64,000 nt of DNA from Gammaproteobacteria bacterium (GTDB taxonomy: Bacteria > Pseudomonadota > Gammaproteobacteria > Ga0077536): NCBI GenBank assembly GCA_024235015.1, contig JACKNG010000005.1, positions 372,001-436,000 on the forward strand. Direction: 5' to 3'. The notes under the pieces were generated by a model that did no database searches, was not told the DNA's origin, and saw nothing but the letters and a program-made list of their open reading frames with translations. Below, piece after piece: positions 33,677 through 42,214 of the stretch (position 1 is the first letter of the stretch; the number at the start of each line of letters is the position of its first letter). The position numbers and the translations under genes are program-made.

Positions 33677-34550
33677 GCCGCACGCTCGCGCGGCGCGCGT
33701 TCGTCGCGCTGCAGTTCGTCCTGCCCAAGGCAATCCTGTCGCACGCGGTCGGCTGGCTGACCCGGCGCGAGTGGGGGCCGCTCACCCGCCTCGCCATCGT
33801 GGCATTCATCCGGGCCTTCCGCGTCGACATGAGCGACGCCCGCGAACCCTCGGCGGCGGCCTATCGGAGTTTCAACGCCTTCTTCACTCGCGCCCTGCGT
33901 GACGGGGCCCGCCCGCTGCCGAACGGGCTCGACGTCGTCGTTGCACCGGCCGACGGGCGCGCATCAGCGCGTGCGGGCAGCTCGCTGGCGGCACGTTGCT
34001 GCAGGCCAAGGGCGTGTCTTACAGCCTGCTCGACCTCTTCGACGGCGACGCCGCGCTGGCCGCCCGTTTCGCCGCCGGCAGTTTCTGTACCGTCTACCTG
34101 GCACCCTACAACTACCACCGCGTGCACATGCCGACCGGCGGCCGCGCAGTGGCCTTGCGCTACGTCCCGGGCGCGCTGTTCTCGGTCAACGCGGCGACGA
34201 CGCAGGGATTGCGCGGCCTGTTCTGCCGCAACGAGCGCGCCGTGGTCGTGTTCGAGGGTGCGCGTGGCGATTTTGCCCTCGTCATGGTCGGCGCGATGAA
34301 TGTCGGCAGCATCGAGTTGTGCACACCGCTCGCGCAGCCTTTCGCCAACCGCCCGCTCGCGAACTGGCCCGCACGCCGCACGCATGCGCTGGAGGAATCC
34401 GCGACGATGGAGCGCGGCGCCGAGTTCGGCCGCTTCAACATGGGTTCGACGGTGATCCTGCTGGCGACACCCGGCCTGCTGCGCCTGGACGCGGGCCTCG
34501 CGCCGGGAGACGTGCTCAGGATGGGACAGCGCATCGGCTGCGCGTCGTAG
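33673..34550 (+). pseudogene. psd: Phosphatidylserine decarboxylase proenzyme, frameshifted
   Basis: Two frames together encode a Psd of normal length (about 292 aa): N-terminal part to about 33960 (RAFRVDMSDAREPSAAAYRSFNAFF), then the rest in another frame (QAKGVSYSLLDLF, APYNYHRVHMPTGG, and the self-cleavage FNMGSTVILL, where Ser becomes the pyruvoyl group). The break lies in PADG near 33955-33962, at gggcgcgc; adding one G would restore a readable protein. GTG at 33673 overlaps the PCuAC stop. It converts phosphatidylserine to phosphatidylethanolamine. The frameshift may be a sequence error, as nuoN next to it has similar breaks. Bacterial Psd is normally essential or nearly so. Confidence 0.85.
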
Positions 34551-34660
34551 TCCCGCGCGTTGCCGCAGGGCTTACGCCTGGGACGGGCCGCGCAGGCCGT
34601 GCGCGGGCCAGCGGCGCCATATGACCGTGGTTGTCGGGCCGGCCGCGCGCGGCGACCGCT

Positions 34661-36108
34661 TCAGATGCCGTTGACGAGCATGGCGGACAGGCAGACCGAC
34701 ATCAGCGCGCCCGGCAGGAAGCCGAGGGCGAGCACGGCGAGGCCGTTGACGCTGAAGACCAGGGCGACGTCCTCGCCGGGCGGCGCGCCACCGCGTTCGA
34801 GTTGCTGCGGTTCGTCGAAGTACATGAGCTTGACCACTCGCAGGTAGTAGAACGCGCCGATCAACGAGAACAGCACCGCGACCACCGCCAGCCAGGCGTT
34901 GCCGGCCGCGATGAGTTCCTTGAGTACGAACCACTTGGCCCAGAAACCCGCGAACGGCGGCACCCCGCCAGGGAGAACATCAGGATCAGCATGATGAACG
35001 CGTGCCACGGCTGCGCTTGGCAAGCCCGGCGAAATCCTGCAGGCGATCCGAGGCATGCCCGGGCGAGGCAAGCAGGATGATGGCGCCGAAGGCCCCGGTG
35101 CTCATCAGCGCATAGACGATCACGTAGAACATCGAGGCCGCGTAACCGAGCGCGTTGGCGGCAATGATGCCGATGAGCAGGAATCCCATGTGGGAGATCG
35201 TCGAGTAGGCCAGCATGCGCTTGAGGTTGGTCTGCGCGATGGCGACGATGTTGCCGATCGCCATCGAGGCGATGGCCAGCAGGATCAGCATGGACTGCCA
35301 CTCGCCGGCGACCGCGCCGAGACCGTCGGCGAGCACCCGCACGGCCATGGCGAAAGCGGCGAGCTTGGGCGCCGAGCCGATGAACAAGGTCACGGGGTGG
35401 AAGCGCCCTGGTAGACGTCCGGCACCCACATGTGGAACGGCGCCACGCCGAGCTTGAAAGCGATGCCGATCAGCACGAACACGAGGCCGAAGGTGAACAG
35501 CATGTGGCTGCGGTCGTCGGTCACGTGATCGGACAGCATGGCGAGGTCCAGGGTACCGGAGACGCCATACAGCATCGACATGCCGTAGAGCAGCATGCCC
35601 GAGGCCAGGGCGCCCAGCACGAAGTACTTCATGGCCGCTTCCGATGCCGCCACCGAGTCCCGCTCCATGGCGACCATGGCGTAGAGCGACAGCGACAGCA
35701 GTTCGAGGCCGAGGTAGACGGTCAGCAGGCTGTGCGCCGAGATCAGCACCATCATGCCGATGGCGGCGAACAGGGCGAGGATGTAGAACTCGGACTGGAC
35801 CTGGCGGTGGCGCTGGAAATAGTCCCGCGCGTAGAAGAACGACAGCAGCACGAGCACCAGCATGAAGGCCTTGAGCACGAAGGCCTTGAGCACGCCATCG
35901 GGTCGAGAACGAACGTGCCGTCGAAGGCCAGCACGATCTCGCCTGGGAAGCCGGCTGCGACCTGGCCGAGCACGACCAGCACCGAAAGCAGGGCCGCCCA
36001 GAAAGTCGCCGCGTTGCTGCTGCCGCGCCGGTAGACGTCGACGAGGAGCACCAGGCAGGCCAGGCCGGTCAGCGTGGCTTCGGGCAATACATTCGATATT
36101 TCGTTCAT
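34661..36108 (-). pseudogene. nuoN: NADH-quinone oxidoreductase subunit N, multiply frameshifted
   Basis: Last gene of the nuo operon; a 14-helix antiporter-like subunit of the proton-pumping membrane arm. Pieces of NuoN appear in successive frames: start MNEISNVLPEATLTGLA at 36108, then VLKAFMLVLVLLSFFYARD..., then PVTLFIGSAPKLAAFAMAV..., then PWHAFIMLILMFSLAG, and finally VPPFAGFWAKWFVLKELIAA to the stop. At least four breaks fall near 35897, 35400, 35008 and 34970. Each is repaired by adding one base in a short G or C run (e.g. ACCCCGTG, AGCCGTGG, GCGGGGTG). A functional gene damaged by sequence error is more likely than a real pseudogene in an otherwise complete complex I operon. Confidence 0.9.
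35865..35894 (-). repeat. 15-bp direct duplication inside nuoN
   Basis: AAGGCCTTGAGCACG occurs twice in tandem, encoding VLKAFVLKAF on the minus strand. It lies next to the nuoN frameshift near 35897; real duplication or an assembly fault are both possible. Confidence 0.7.
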
Positions 36109-36119
36109 CGCCCGGGACC

Positions 36120-37640
36120 TTACCTGATTTTCGAATGCTGGATGTGCGTGATGAGCTGGTCGACGCTGGCATGCATCATGTCGAACAGCGGCGCCGGCCA
36201 GATGCCGAAGACCAGCACCGCGACAGCGAGGGCGAGCAGGATGATGCGCTCACGGCCGTCGATATCGGTCAACTCCGCGACCTTGGGCCCGGCGACCGCG
36301 CCGAACACCACGCGCTTGTACATCCACAAGGTATACGCGGCGCCCAGGATCAGGGTCAGGGCCGCCATCACCGCGTACCACACGTTGGCCTTGAAGGCGG
36401 TCAGGATGACGAGGAACTCACCAACGAAGCCGGAGGTGCCGGGCAGGCCAGAGTTGGCCATCGCGAACAGCATCATGAAGGCGGCGAACACCGGCATGGA
36501 ATTGGCCACGCCACCGTAATCGCTGATCTGGCGGCTGTGCAGGCGGTCGTACATGCAGCCGATGCACAGGAACAGCGCACCGGAGATGAAGCCGTGCGAA
36601 ATCATCTGCACCATGCCGCCCTCGATACCGGTGGCGGCCTGGTTCCAGTCGCCGGTGCCGGACGCGACCTGGAAGACGATGAAGAAACCGAGGGTGACGA
36701 AACCCATGTGCGAAATCGACGAGTAGGCGATCAGCTTCTTCATGTCCTGCTGCACCAGGGCGACGAAACCGATGTAGACGATGGCGACCAGGGACAGCGC
36801 GATCATGAGCCAGTCGAGCGAGGCGGCGGCGTCCGGCGCGATGGGCAGGCTGAAACGCAGGAAACCGTAGCCGCCGAGCTTCAGCATGATCGCGGCCAGG
36901 ATGACCGAGCCGCCGGTGGGCGCTTCGACGTGGGCGTCCGGCAACCAGGTATGCACTGGCCACATCGGGATCTTGACGCCGAAGGCGAGCAGGAAGGCGA
37001 AGAAAATCCACTGCTGCTCGGCCAGGGTCAGCGCCGCGCCCTGCATGTCGGTGATGGCGAAGCTGCCGCCCTTGAAATAGATGTAGAGCAGCGCGACCAG
37101 CATGAGCACCGAGCCCATGAAGGTGTAGAGGAAGAACTTGATCGTCGCGTAGACGCGGCGCGGCCCGCCCCATATGCCGATGACCAGGAACATCGGGATC
37201 AGCAGGGCTTCCCAGAAGACGTAGAAGAGGATCGCGTCGAGCGCAGCGAAGACGCCGATCATGAGCCCCTCGAGCACGAGGAAGGCGCCCATGTAGAGGC
37301 TCAGGCGATCCTTGATGACGACCCAGCCGGCGAGCACCACGAGCACCGTGGTGAAGGTGGTCAACAGGACCAGCGGCAGGGCGATACCGTCGACGCCGAC
37401 GAAATACTCGATGCCGAAGGCCGGGATCCACGGCATGCGCTCGACGAACTGCATGCCGCCGTTGGCATTGTCGAAACCGTGCCACAAGGCCAGCGACAGC
37501 GCGAAGGTGCCGAGCGCGATGGCCAGGGCGTCGTTGCGCACCGCGCGGTCGTTGACGCGGCTGCCGGCAAACGCGACCCACAGCCCACCGATGATGGGCA
37601 ACCAGATAGTCAGACTGAGAAGAGGTAGGTCAGCGGCCAT
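36120..37640 (-). CDS. nuoM: NADH-quinone oxidoreductase subunit M
   Basis: 506-aa antiporter-type membrane subunit. Conserved parts include YVFWEALLIPMFLVIGIWGG with the functional Glu, FAFGVKIPMWPVHTWLPDAHVEAPTGGSVILA with the Lys and Pro-kink region, and YSSISHMGFVTLG. Length and helix content fit the family (about 500 aa). It starts 52 bp after nuoL and ends 12 bp before nuoN. It forms one of the three proton channels of the membrane arm. Confidence 0.97.
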   Translation of the reverse strand: MAADLPLLSLTIWLPIIGGLWVAFAGSRVNDRAVRNDALAIALGTFALSLALWHGFDNANGGMQFVERMPWIPAFGIEYFVGVDGIALPLVLLTTFTTVLVVLAGWVVIKDRLSLYMGAFLVLEGLMIGVFAALDAILFYVFWEALLIPMFLVIGIWGGPRRVYATIKFFLYTFMGSVLMLVALLYIYFKGGSFAITDMQGAALTLAEQQWIFFAFLLAFGVKIPMWPVHTWLPDAHVEAPTGGSVILAAIMLKLGGYGFLRFSLPIAPDAAASLDWLMIALSLVAIVYIGFVALVQQDMKKLIAYSSISHMGFVTLGFFIVFQVASGTGDWNQAATGIEGGMVQMISHGFISGALFLCIGCMYDRLHSRQISDYGGVANSMPVFAAFMMLFAMANSGLPGTSGFVGEFLVILTAFKANVWYAVMAALTLILGAAYTLWMYKRVVFGAVAGPKVAELTDIDGRERIILLALAVAVLVFGIWPAPLFDMMHASVDQLITHIQHSKIR

Positions 37641-37691
37641 GCGTCGTTTCTTTGTGCGGCTGGAGGTTCGTACCCGGGCTCGGTGATGCGA

Positions 37692-39653
37692 TCAGGCGAG
37701 CACGCCATGCACGAAGACACCGAGCAGCACGAGCAGCCCGAGGATCATCGCGAACGCGTAGTGGTAGAGATATCCGGACTGGATATGACGGATGACCCCG
37801 GCCCACCAGCCGACCGCGCGGGCCGAGCCGTTGACCACCAGGCCGTCGATCAGGGCGACGTCACCGCCGCGCCACAGCGCGGCGCCGAAGGCGCGTGCAC
37901 CGCCAGCGAAGAACCACTCGTTGAAGCGGTCGAAACCGTACTTGTCGAGCAGTACCCGGTAGGGCATGGCGAAGGCGTCCGCGACCCGTTGCGGGATGTC
38001 CGTGCGTTTCATGTAGCAGTACCAGGCCGTCGCCACGCCCCCCATGGCGAGCCAGAACGGCGGTTGCACGAGCCCGTGGGTCATCATGCCGAACACGCCG
38101 TGGTAGTGCTCACCCAGGTGGCCGAGCACGTCGTGCGCCTCGTGCACCACGATGCTCGAGCCGAAGTAGGTGCCGAACAGCATGTCACCGACGAACCAGG
38201 CGCCGGCCAGCACCGACGGCACCGCCAGCAGGATCAGCGGTATGGTCACCACTGCCGGCGACTCGTGCAGATGTTCCCTGGTGTGATGATCCATACGCTC
38301 TTCGCCATGGAACACCATGAACACCAGGCGGAAGGAATACAGCGCGGTGACGAACACACCGCTCAGCACCGCGGCGTAGGCGATGCCGGCGCCGGGGATA
38401 TGCGATTCGGCGACCGCCTCGATGATGGCGTCCTTGGAGAAGAAGCCGGCGAATCCGGGAAACCCGATCAAGGCCAGCGAGCCGATCAGGCTGGTCCAGT
38501 AGGTCTTCGGCATGTAGCGTTTGAGCCCGCCCATCTTGCGCATGTCCTGCTCGTGGTGCATGCCGATGATGACAGAGCCCGCAGCGAGGAACAGCAGCGC
38601 CTTGAAGAAGGCGTGCGTGAACAGGTGGAAGATGGCGGCGGCATAGGCCGAGGCACCCAGCGCCACGGTCATGTAGCCGAGCTGGGACAAGGTCGAGTAG
38701 GCGATGACGCGCTTGATGTCATTCTGCACCAGCCCGAGCAGGCCCATGAAGAAGGCCGTGATGGCGCCGATCACGAGCACCACCGACAGTGCCGTGGTCG
38801 ACATCTCGAACAGCGGCGACATGCGCGCGACCATGAAGATGCCCGCGGTGACCATGGTCGCGGCATGGATGAGGGCGGAAATCGGCGTCGGGCCCTCCAT
38901 CGAGTCGGGTAGCCAGACGTGCAGCGGCACCTGCGCCGACTTGCCCATCGCGCCGACGAAGAGCAGCAGGCAGATCATGGTCATCAGCGACCATTCGTGC
39001 CCCGGCAGCACGGTGATCACGGCATTGTCGAACTTGGGTGCGGCGGCGAACACCGTGGCGTAGTCGAGCGAGCCGAAATACATCAGCACCGCGGCTATAC
39101 CGAGCAGGAAGCCGAAGTCGCCCACGCGATTGACCAGGAACGCCTTGAGATTGGCGTAGATGGCGCTGTCGCGCGTGTACCAGAAGCCGATCAGCAGGTA
39201 GGAAACGAGGCCCACCGCCTCCCAGCCGAAGAACAACTGCATGAAGTTGTTCGCCATCACCAGCATCAGCATGCTGAAGGTGAACAGCGAGATGTAGGAG
39301 AAGAAACGCTGGTAGCCCGGGTCGTCGTGCATGTAGCCGATGGTGTAGATGTGCACCATCCAGGACACGAAGGTCACCACCACCATCATGGTCGCGCTGA
39401 GCTGGTCGACGAGGAAACCGACGTGGAAATCGACGCCGCCGGTCGACAGCCAGGTGTAGAGATTGGCGTTGTATGGTGCCTCGTCGCCGAGCACGATGCG
39501 CGCGAACGGCACCAGTGACAGGAAGAACGACAGCCCCACCGCACCCGAGGTCACCCAGTGTGCGCCGGCACGCCCGATCTGACGACCGAACAACCCGGCC
39601 AGGATGGCGCCGATCAGCGGCGCCAGCACGATGGCGAGACAGATATTGCCCAT
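37692..39653 (-). CDS. nuoL: NADH-quinone oxidoreductase subunit L
   Basis: 653-aa distal antiporter-like subunit; its long C-terminal lateral helix and extra segment explain the greater length than NuoM/N. Marks: FFSYISLFTFSMLMLVMANN, FLVNRVGDFGFLLGI, SAQVPLHVWLPDSMEGPTPISALIHAATMVTAG, and YSTLSQLGYM. The reading frame is intact throughout. It follows nuoK by 43 bp. Confidence 0.97.
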   Translation of the reverse strand: MGNICLAIVLAPLIGAILAGLFGRQIGRAGAHWVTSGAVGLSFFLSLVPFARIVLGDEAPYNANLYTWLSTGGVDFHVGFLVDQLSATMMVVVTFVSWMVHIYTIGYMHDDPGYQRFFSYISLFTFSMLMLVMANNFMQLFFGWEAVGLVSYLLIGFWYTRDSAIYANLKAFLVNRVGDFGFLLGIAAVLMYFGSLDYATVFAAAPKFDNAVITVLPGHEWSLMTMICLLLFVGAMGKSAQVPLHVWLPDSMEGPTPISALIHAATMVTAGIFMVARMSPLFEMSTTALSVVLVIGAITAFFMGLLGLVQNDIKRVIAYSTLSQLGYMTVALGASAYAAAIFHLFTHAFFKALLFLAAGSVIIGMHHEQDMRKMGGLKRYMPKTYWTSLIGSLALIGFPGFAGFFSKDAIIEAVAESHIPGAGIAYAAVLSGVFVTALYSFRLVFMVFHGEERMDHHTREHLHESPAVVTIPLILLAVPSVLAGAWFVGDMLFGTYFGSSIVVHEAHDVLGHLGEHYHGVFGMMTHGLVQPPFWLAMGGVATAWYCYMKRTDIPQRVADAFAMPYRVLLDKYGFDRFNEWFFAGGARAFGAALWRGGDVALIDGLVVNGSARAVGWWAGVIRHIQSGYLYHYAFAMILGLLVLLGVFVHGVLA

Positions 39654-39696
39654 GTCTCAGAGGTTCCCTTTCAACTCGTACACAGCACGCACGACC

Positions 39697-40002
39697 TCAA
39701 CCCTTCATCATGTCGAGATCCTCGACATTGATGGAGTGGCGGTTGCGGAACAGCACCACCAGGATGGCGAGGCCGATGGCGGCTTCGGCCGCCGCCACGG
39801 TCAGGATGAAGAACACGAACACCTGGCCGGCGACGTCATCGTTGAAGTGCGAGAAGGCGATGAAGTTCATGTTCACGGCCAGCAGCATCAACTCGATGCA
39901 CATCAGCAACACGATGACGTTCTTGCGATTGATGAAGATGCCGGCGACGCTGAGGCAGAACAGGACGGCGCCGATGACGAGGAAATCCGCGAGTGCGAGC
40001 AC
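39697..40002 (-). CDS. nuoK: NADH-quinone oxidoreductase subunit K
   Basis: 101-aa, three-helix membrane subunit. Two family glutamates are in the hydrophobic segments (CIELMLLAVN and VAAAEAAIGLAI) and form part of the central proton path. NRKNVIVLLM before the first is conserved. Usual length. It follows nuoJ by 12 bp. Confidence 0.97.
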   Translation of the reverse strand: MLALADFLVIGAVLFCLSVAGIFINRKNVIVLLMCIELMLLAVNMNFIAFSHFNDDVAGQVFVFFILTVAAAEAAIGLAILVVLFRNRHSINVEDLDMMKG

Positions 40003-40014
40003 GTTCGATTCTCC

Positions 40015-40617
40015 TCAGGACTGCCGTTCGGCTTCGACCTTGACCAGGCGCACGCGGTCGGCGCGGCGCACCTGCACCTGCCGCTCGGGACGCGGTGCCT
40101 TGGTCTGGCGGGTGGCGCGCAGGGTGAGCGCGATGGCGGCGATGATGGCGACCAGCAGGACCACGGCGGCGATCTCGAACGGCCAGATGTACTGGCCGTA
40201 GAGTGCAAGCCCGAGTTCGCGCGTGTTGCTGTAGTCAGCGGCGTGGCTGGCCGCGGCCGGCACCTGGTCCAAGCCGAAGTTCTGCGGCCCGACCACCGTG
40301 CCGATGGCAATCATCATGACCAGGGCGACCACCGCGGCCACCGGCAGGTAGCGCGCGAAGCCTTCGCGCAGTTCGGCGATGTTGATGTCTAGCATCATGA
40401 CCACGAACAGGAACAGCACCATCACCGCGCCGACATAGACCAGCACCAGGGCAATGGCGAGGAACTCGGCCTCGAGCAGCAGCCACAAGCCCGCACTGGA
40501 GAAGAACGCCAGGACGAGGAAGAGCGCCGCATGCACCGGGTTGCGCACCGTGATGACCATCGCCGCGGCGAAGATCAGGAAGCCGGCGAAAACGTAGAAG
40601 ACTAACTGTTCGACCAT
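40015..40617 (-). CDS. nuoJ: NADH-quinone oxidoreductase subunit J
   Basis: 200-aa membrane subunit with five helices and a charged cytoplasmic tail (TRQTKAPRPERQVQVRRADR). YVGAVMVLFLFVVMMLDIN carries the conserved helix 3 with its pi-bulge. NPVHAALFLVLAFFSSAGLWLLLEAEFLA is the typical start. Precedes nuoK directly. Confidence 0.96.
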   Translation of the reverse strand: MVEQLVFYVFAGFLIFAAAMVITVRNPVHAALFLVLAFFSSAGLWLLLEAEFLAIALVLVYVGAVMVLFLFVVMMLDINIAELREGFARYLPVAAVVALVMMIAIGTVVGPQNFGLDQVPAAASHAADYSNTRELGLALYGQYIWPFEIAAVVLLVAIIAAIALTLRATRQTKAPRPERQVQVRRADRVRLVKVEAERQS

Positions 40618-40659
40618 GTAATCAAGCCATCCGGCACTCGGTTGTAGCGGTGCCCACCA

Positions 40660-41148
40660 TCAGCGGTAGCGGGCTTCGGCCGCGCGATCGGCGGCGATCT
40701 GCGCCTCGAAACGGTCGCCATTGGCGAGCAGCTTGTCCTTCGTCATCAGCAGGTCGCCGCGCTTCTCGCCGTGGTACTCAAAGTGGCGCGTCTCGACGAT
40801 GGAATCGACCGGGCAGGACTCCTCGCAGAAGCCGCAGAAGATGCACTTGCTGAGGTCGATGTCGTAGCGGGTCGTGCGGCGCGTACCGTCGTCGCGCGGT
40901 TCGGACTCGATGGTGATGGCGAGCGCCGGGCACACCGCTTCGCACAGCTTGCAGGCGATGCAGCGTTCTTCCCCGTTGGGATAGCGGCGCAGGGCGTGCA
41001 GGCCGCGGAAGCGCGGCGATTGCGGCGTCTTCTCCTCCGGGTACTGGACGGTGATCTTGCGATCGATCAGGTAGCGCCCGGTCAGGCGCATGCCCTTGAG
41101 CAGTTCCCACAGGGTCAGGCTCTTGAGGTAGCTGGTAACCGTGCTCAT
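40660..41148 (-). CDS. nuoI: NADH-quinone oxidoreductase subunit I
   Basis: 162-aa peripheral subunit carrying two 4Fe-4S clusters (N6a, N6b). Cysteine motifs CIACKLCEAVCPA and CIFCGFCEESCPVD are complete. The N-terminal amphipathic segment and ALRRYPNGEERC are typical. It relays electrons from NuoG to NuoB. Located 13 bp after nuoH. Confidence 0.97.
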   Translation of the reverse strand: MSTVTSYLKSLTLWELLKGMRLTGRYLIDRKITVQYPEEKTPQSPRFRGLHALRRYPNGEERCIACKLCEAVCPALAITIESEPRDDGTRRTTRYDIDLSKCIFCGFCEESCPVDSIVETRHFEYHGEKRGDLLMTKDKLLANGDRFEAQIAADRAAEARYR

Positions 41149-41161
41149 AGGTATCGACTCC

Positions 41162-42214
41162 TCAGGCCCCGGCGAACCACGGCGGCAGCTTCCACACGAC
41201 CATCGCCGCCACGACCACGATCCAGACGATCGTGATCGGCAGGAACACCTTCCAGCCCAGGCGCATGATCTGGTCGTAGCGGTAGCGCGGGAACGTGGCG
41301 CGGAACCACAGGAACAGGAACAGGAAGAAACCGATCTTGGCCAGCAGCCAGTGGATGCCGTCGGGGATGCCGGGGATGGGCGACAGCCAGCCGCCGAGGA
41401 ACAGTACCGCGGACAGGCCCGAGACCAGGATCATGTTGGCGTATTCGGCGAGGAAGAACAGCGCGAAAGCCATGCCGGCGTACTCGACGTGGAAACCGGC
41501 GACGATTTCCGATTCGCCCTCACTGACGTCGAAGGGCGCGCGGTTGGTCTCCGCCACGCCGGAGATGAAATAGATCACGAACAGCGGGAACAACGGCACC
41601 CAGAACCAGCTGAAGATCGACAGGCCGCCGCGCTGGGCCTCGATGATGTCGCCGAGATTCAGGCTGCCGGCCGCGATCAGGACCCCGACCAGGGCGAAGC
41701 CCATGGCGATTTCATAGGACACGATCTGGGCCGCGGAACGCATCGCGCCGAGGAAGGCATACTTCGAATTGGACGCCCAGCCGGCCACGATGATGCCGTA
41801 GACGCCGAGCGAGGTCAGGGCGAGGATGTAGAGCAGGCCGGCGTTGATGTCGGCCAGCACCATCTCGGCGCCGAACGGGATCACGGCCCAGGCCGCGAGG
41901 GCCGGGCCCAGCGCCAGGATCGGCGCGAGCAGGAACAGGAAGCGGTTGGCCCCCGTCGGGATGATGACTTCCTTGGTCAGCAGCTTGAGCGCGTCGGCGA
42001 TCGGCTGCAGCCAGCCGCGCGGGCCGACCCGGTTGGGGCCGATGCGGACCTGGATGTAGCCGATGATCTTACGTTCGGCGAAGGTCAGGTAGGCCACTGC
42101 GCCCATCAGCGGCAGCACGATGCAGAGAATCTTCAGCACGATGAGGGTGGTCAGTACCACCGGCTGCGGCAGGAACGCGCCGAGCTGGGTCTCGAGGAAG
42201 CCGACGATGTTCAT
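41162..42214 (-). CDS. nuoH: NADH-quinone oxidoreductase subunit H
   Basis: 350-aa membrane subunit that helps form the quinone chamber. Conserved: AERKIIGYIQVRIGPNRVGPRGWLQPIADALKL, VGVLIAAGSLNLGDI and the ETNRAPFDVSEGESEIVAGFHVEYAGM loop rich in acidic residues needed for coupling. Its ATG overlaps the end of nuoG by four bases. Confidence 0.97.
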   Translation of the reverse strand: MNIVGFLETQLGAFLPQPVVLTTLIVLKILCIVLPLMGAVAYLTFAERKIIGYIQVRIGPNRVGPRGWLQPIADALKLLTKEVIIPTGANRFLFLLAPILALGPALAAWAVIPFGAEMVLADINAGLLYILALTSLGVYGIIVAGWASNSKYAFLGAMRSAAQIVSYEIAMGFALVGVLIAAGSLNLGDIIEAQRGGLSIFSWFWVPLFPLFVIYFISGVAETNRAPFDVSEGESEIVAGFHVEYAGMAFALFFLAEYANMILVSGLSAVLFLGGWLSPIPGIPDGIHWLLAKIGFFLFLFLWFRATFPRYRYDQIMRLGWKVFLPITIVWIVVVAAMVVWKLPPWFAGA

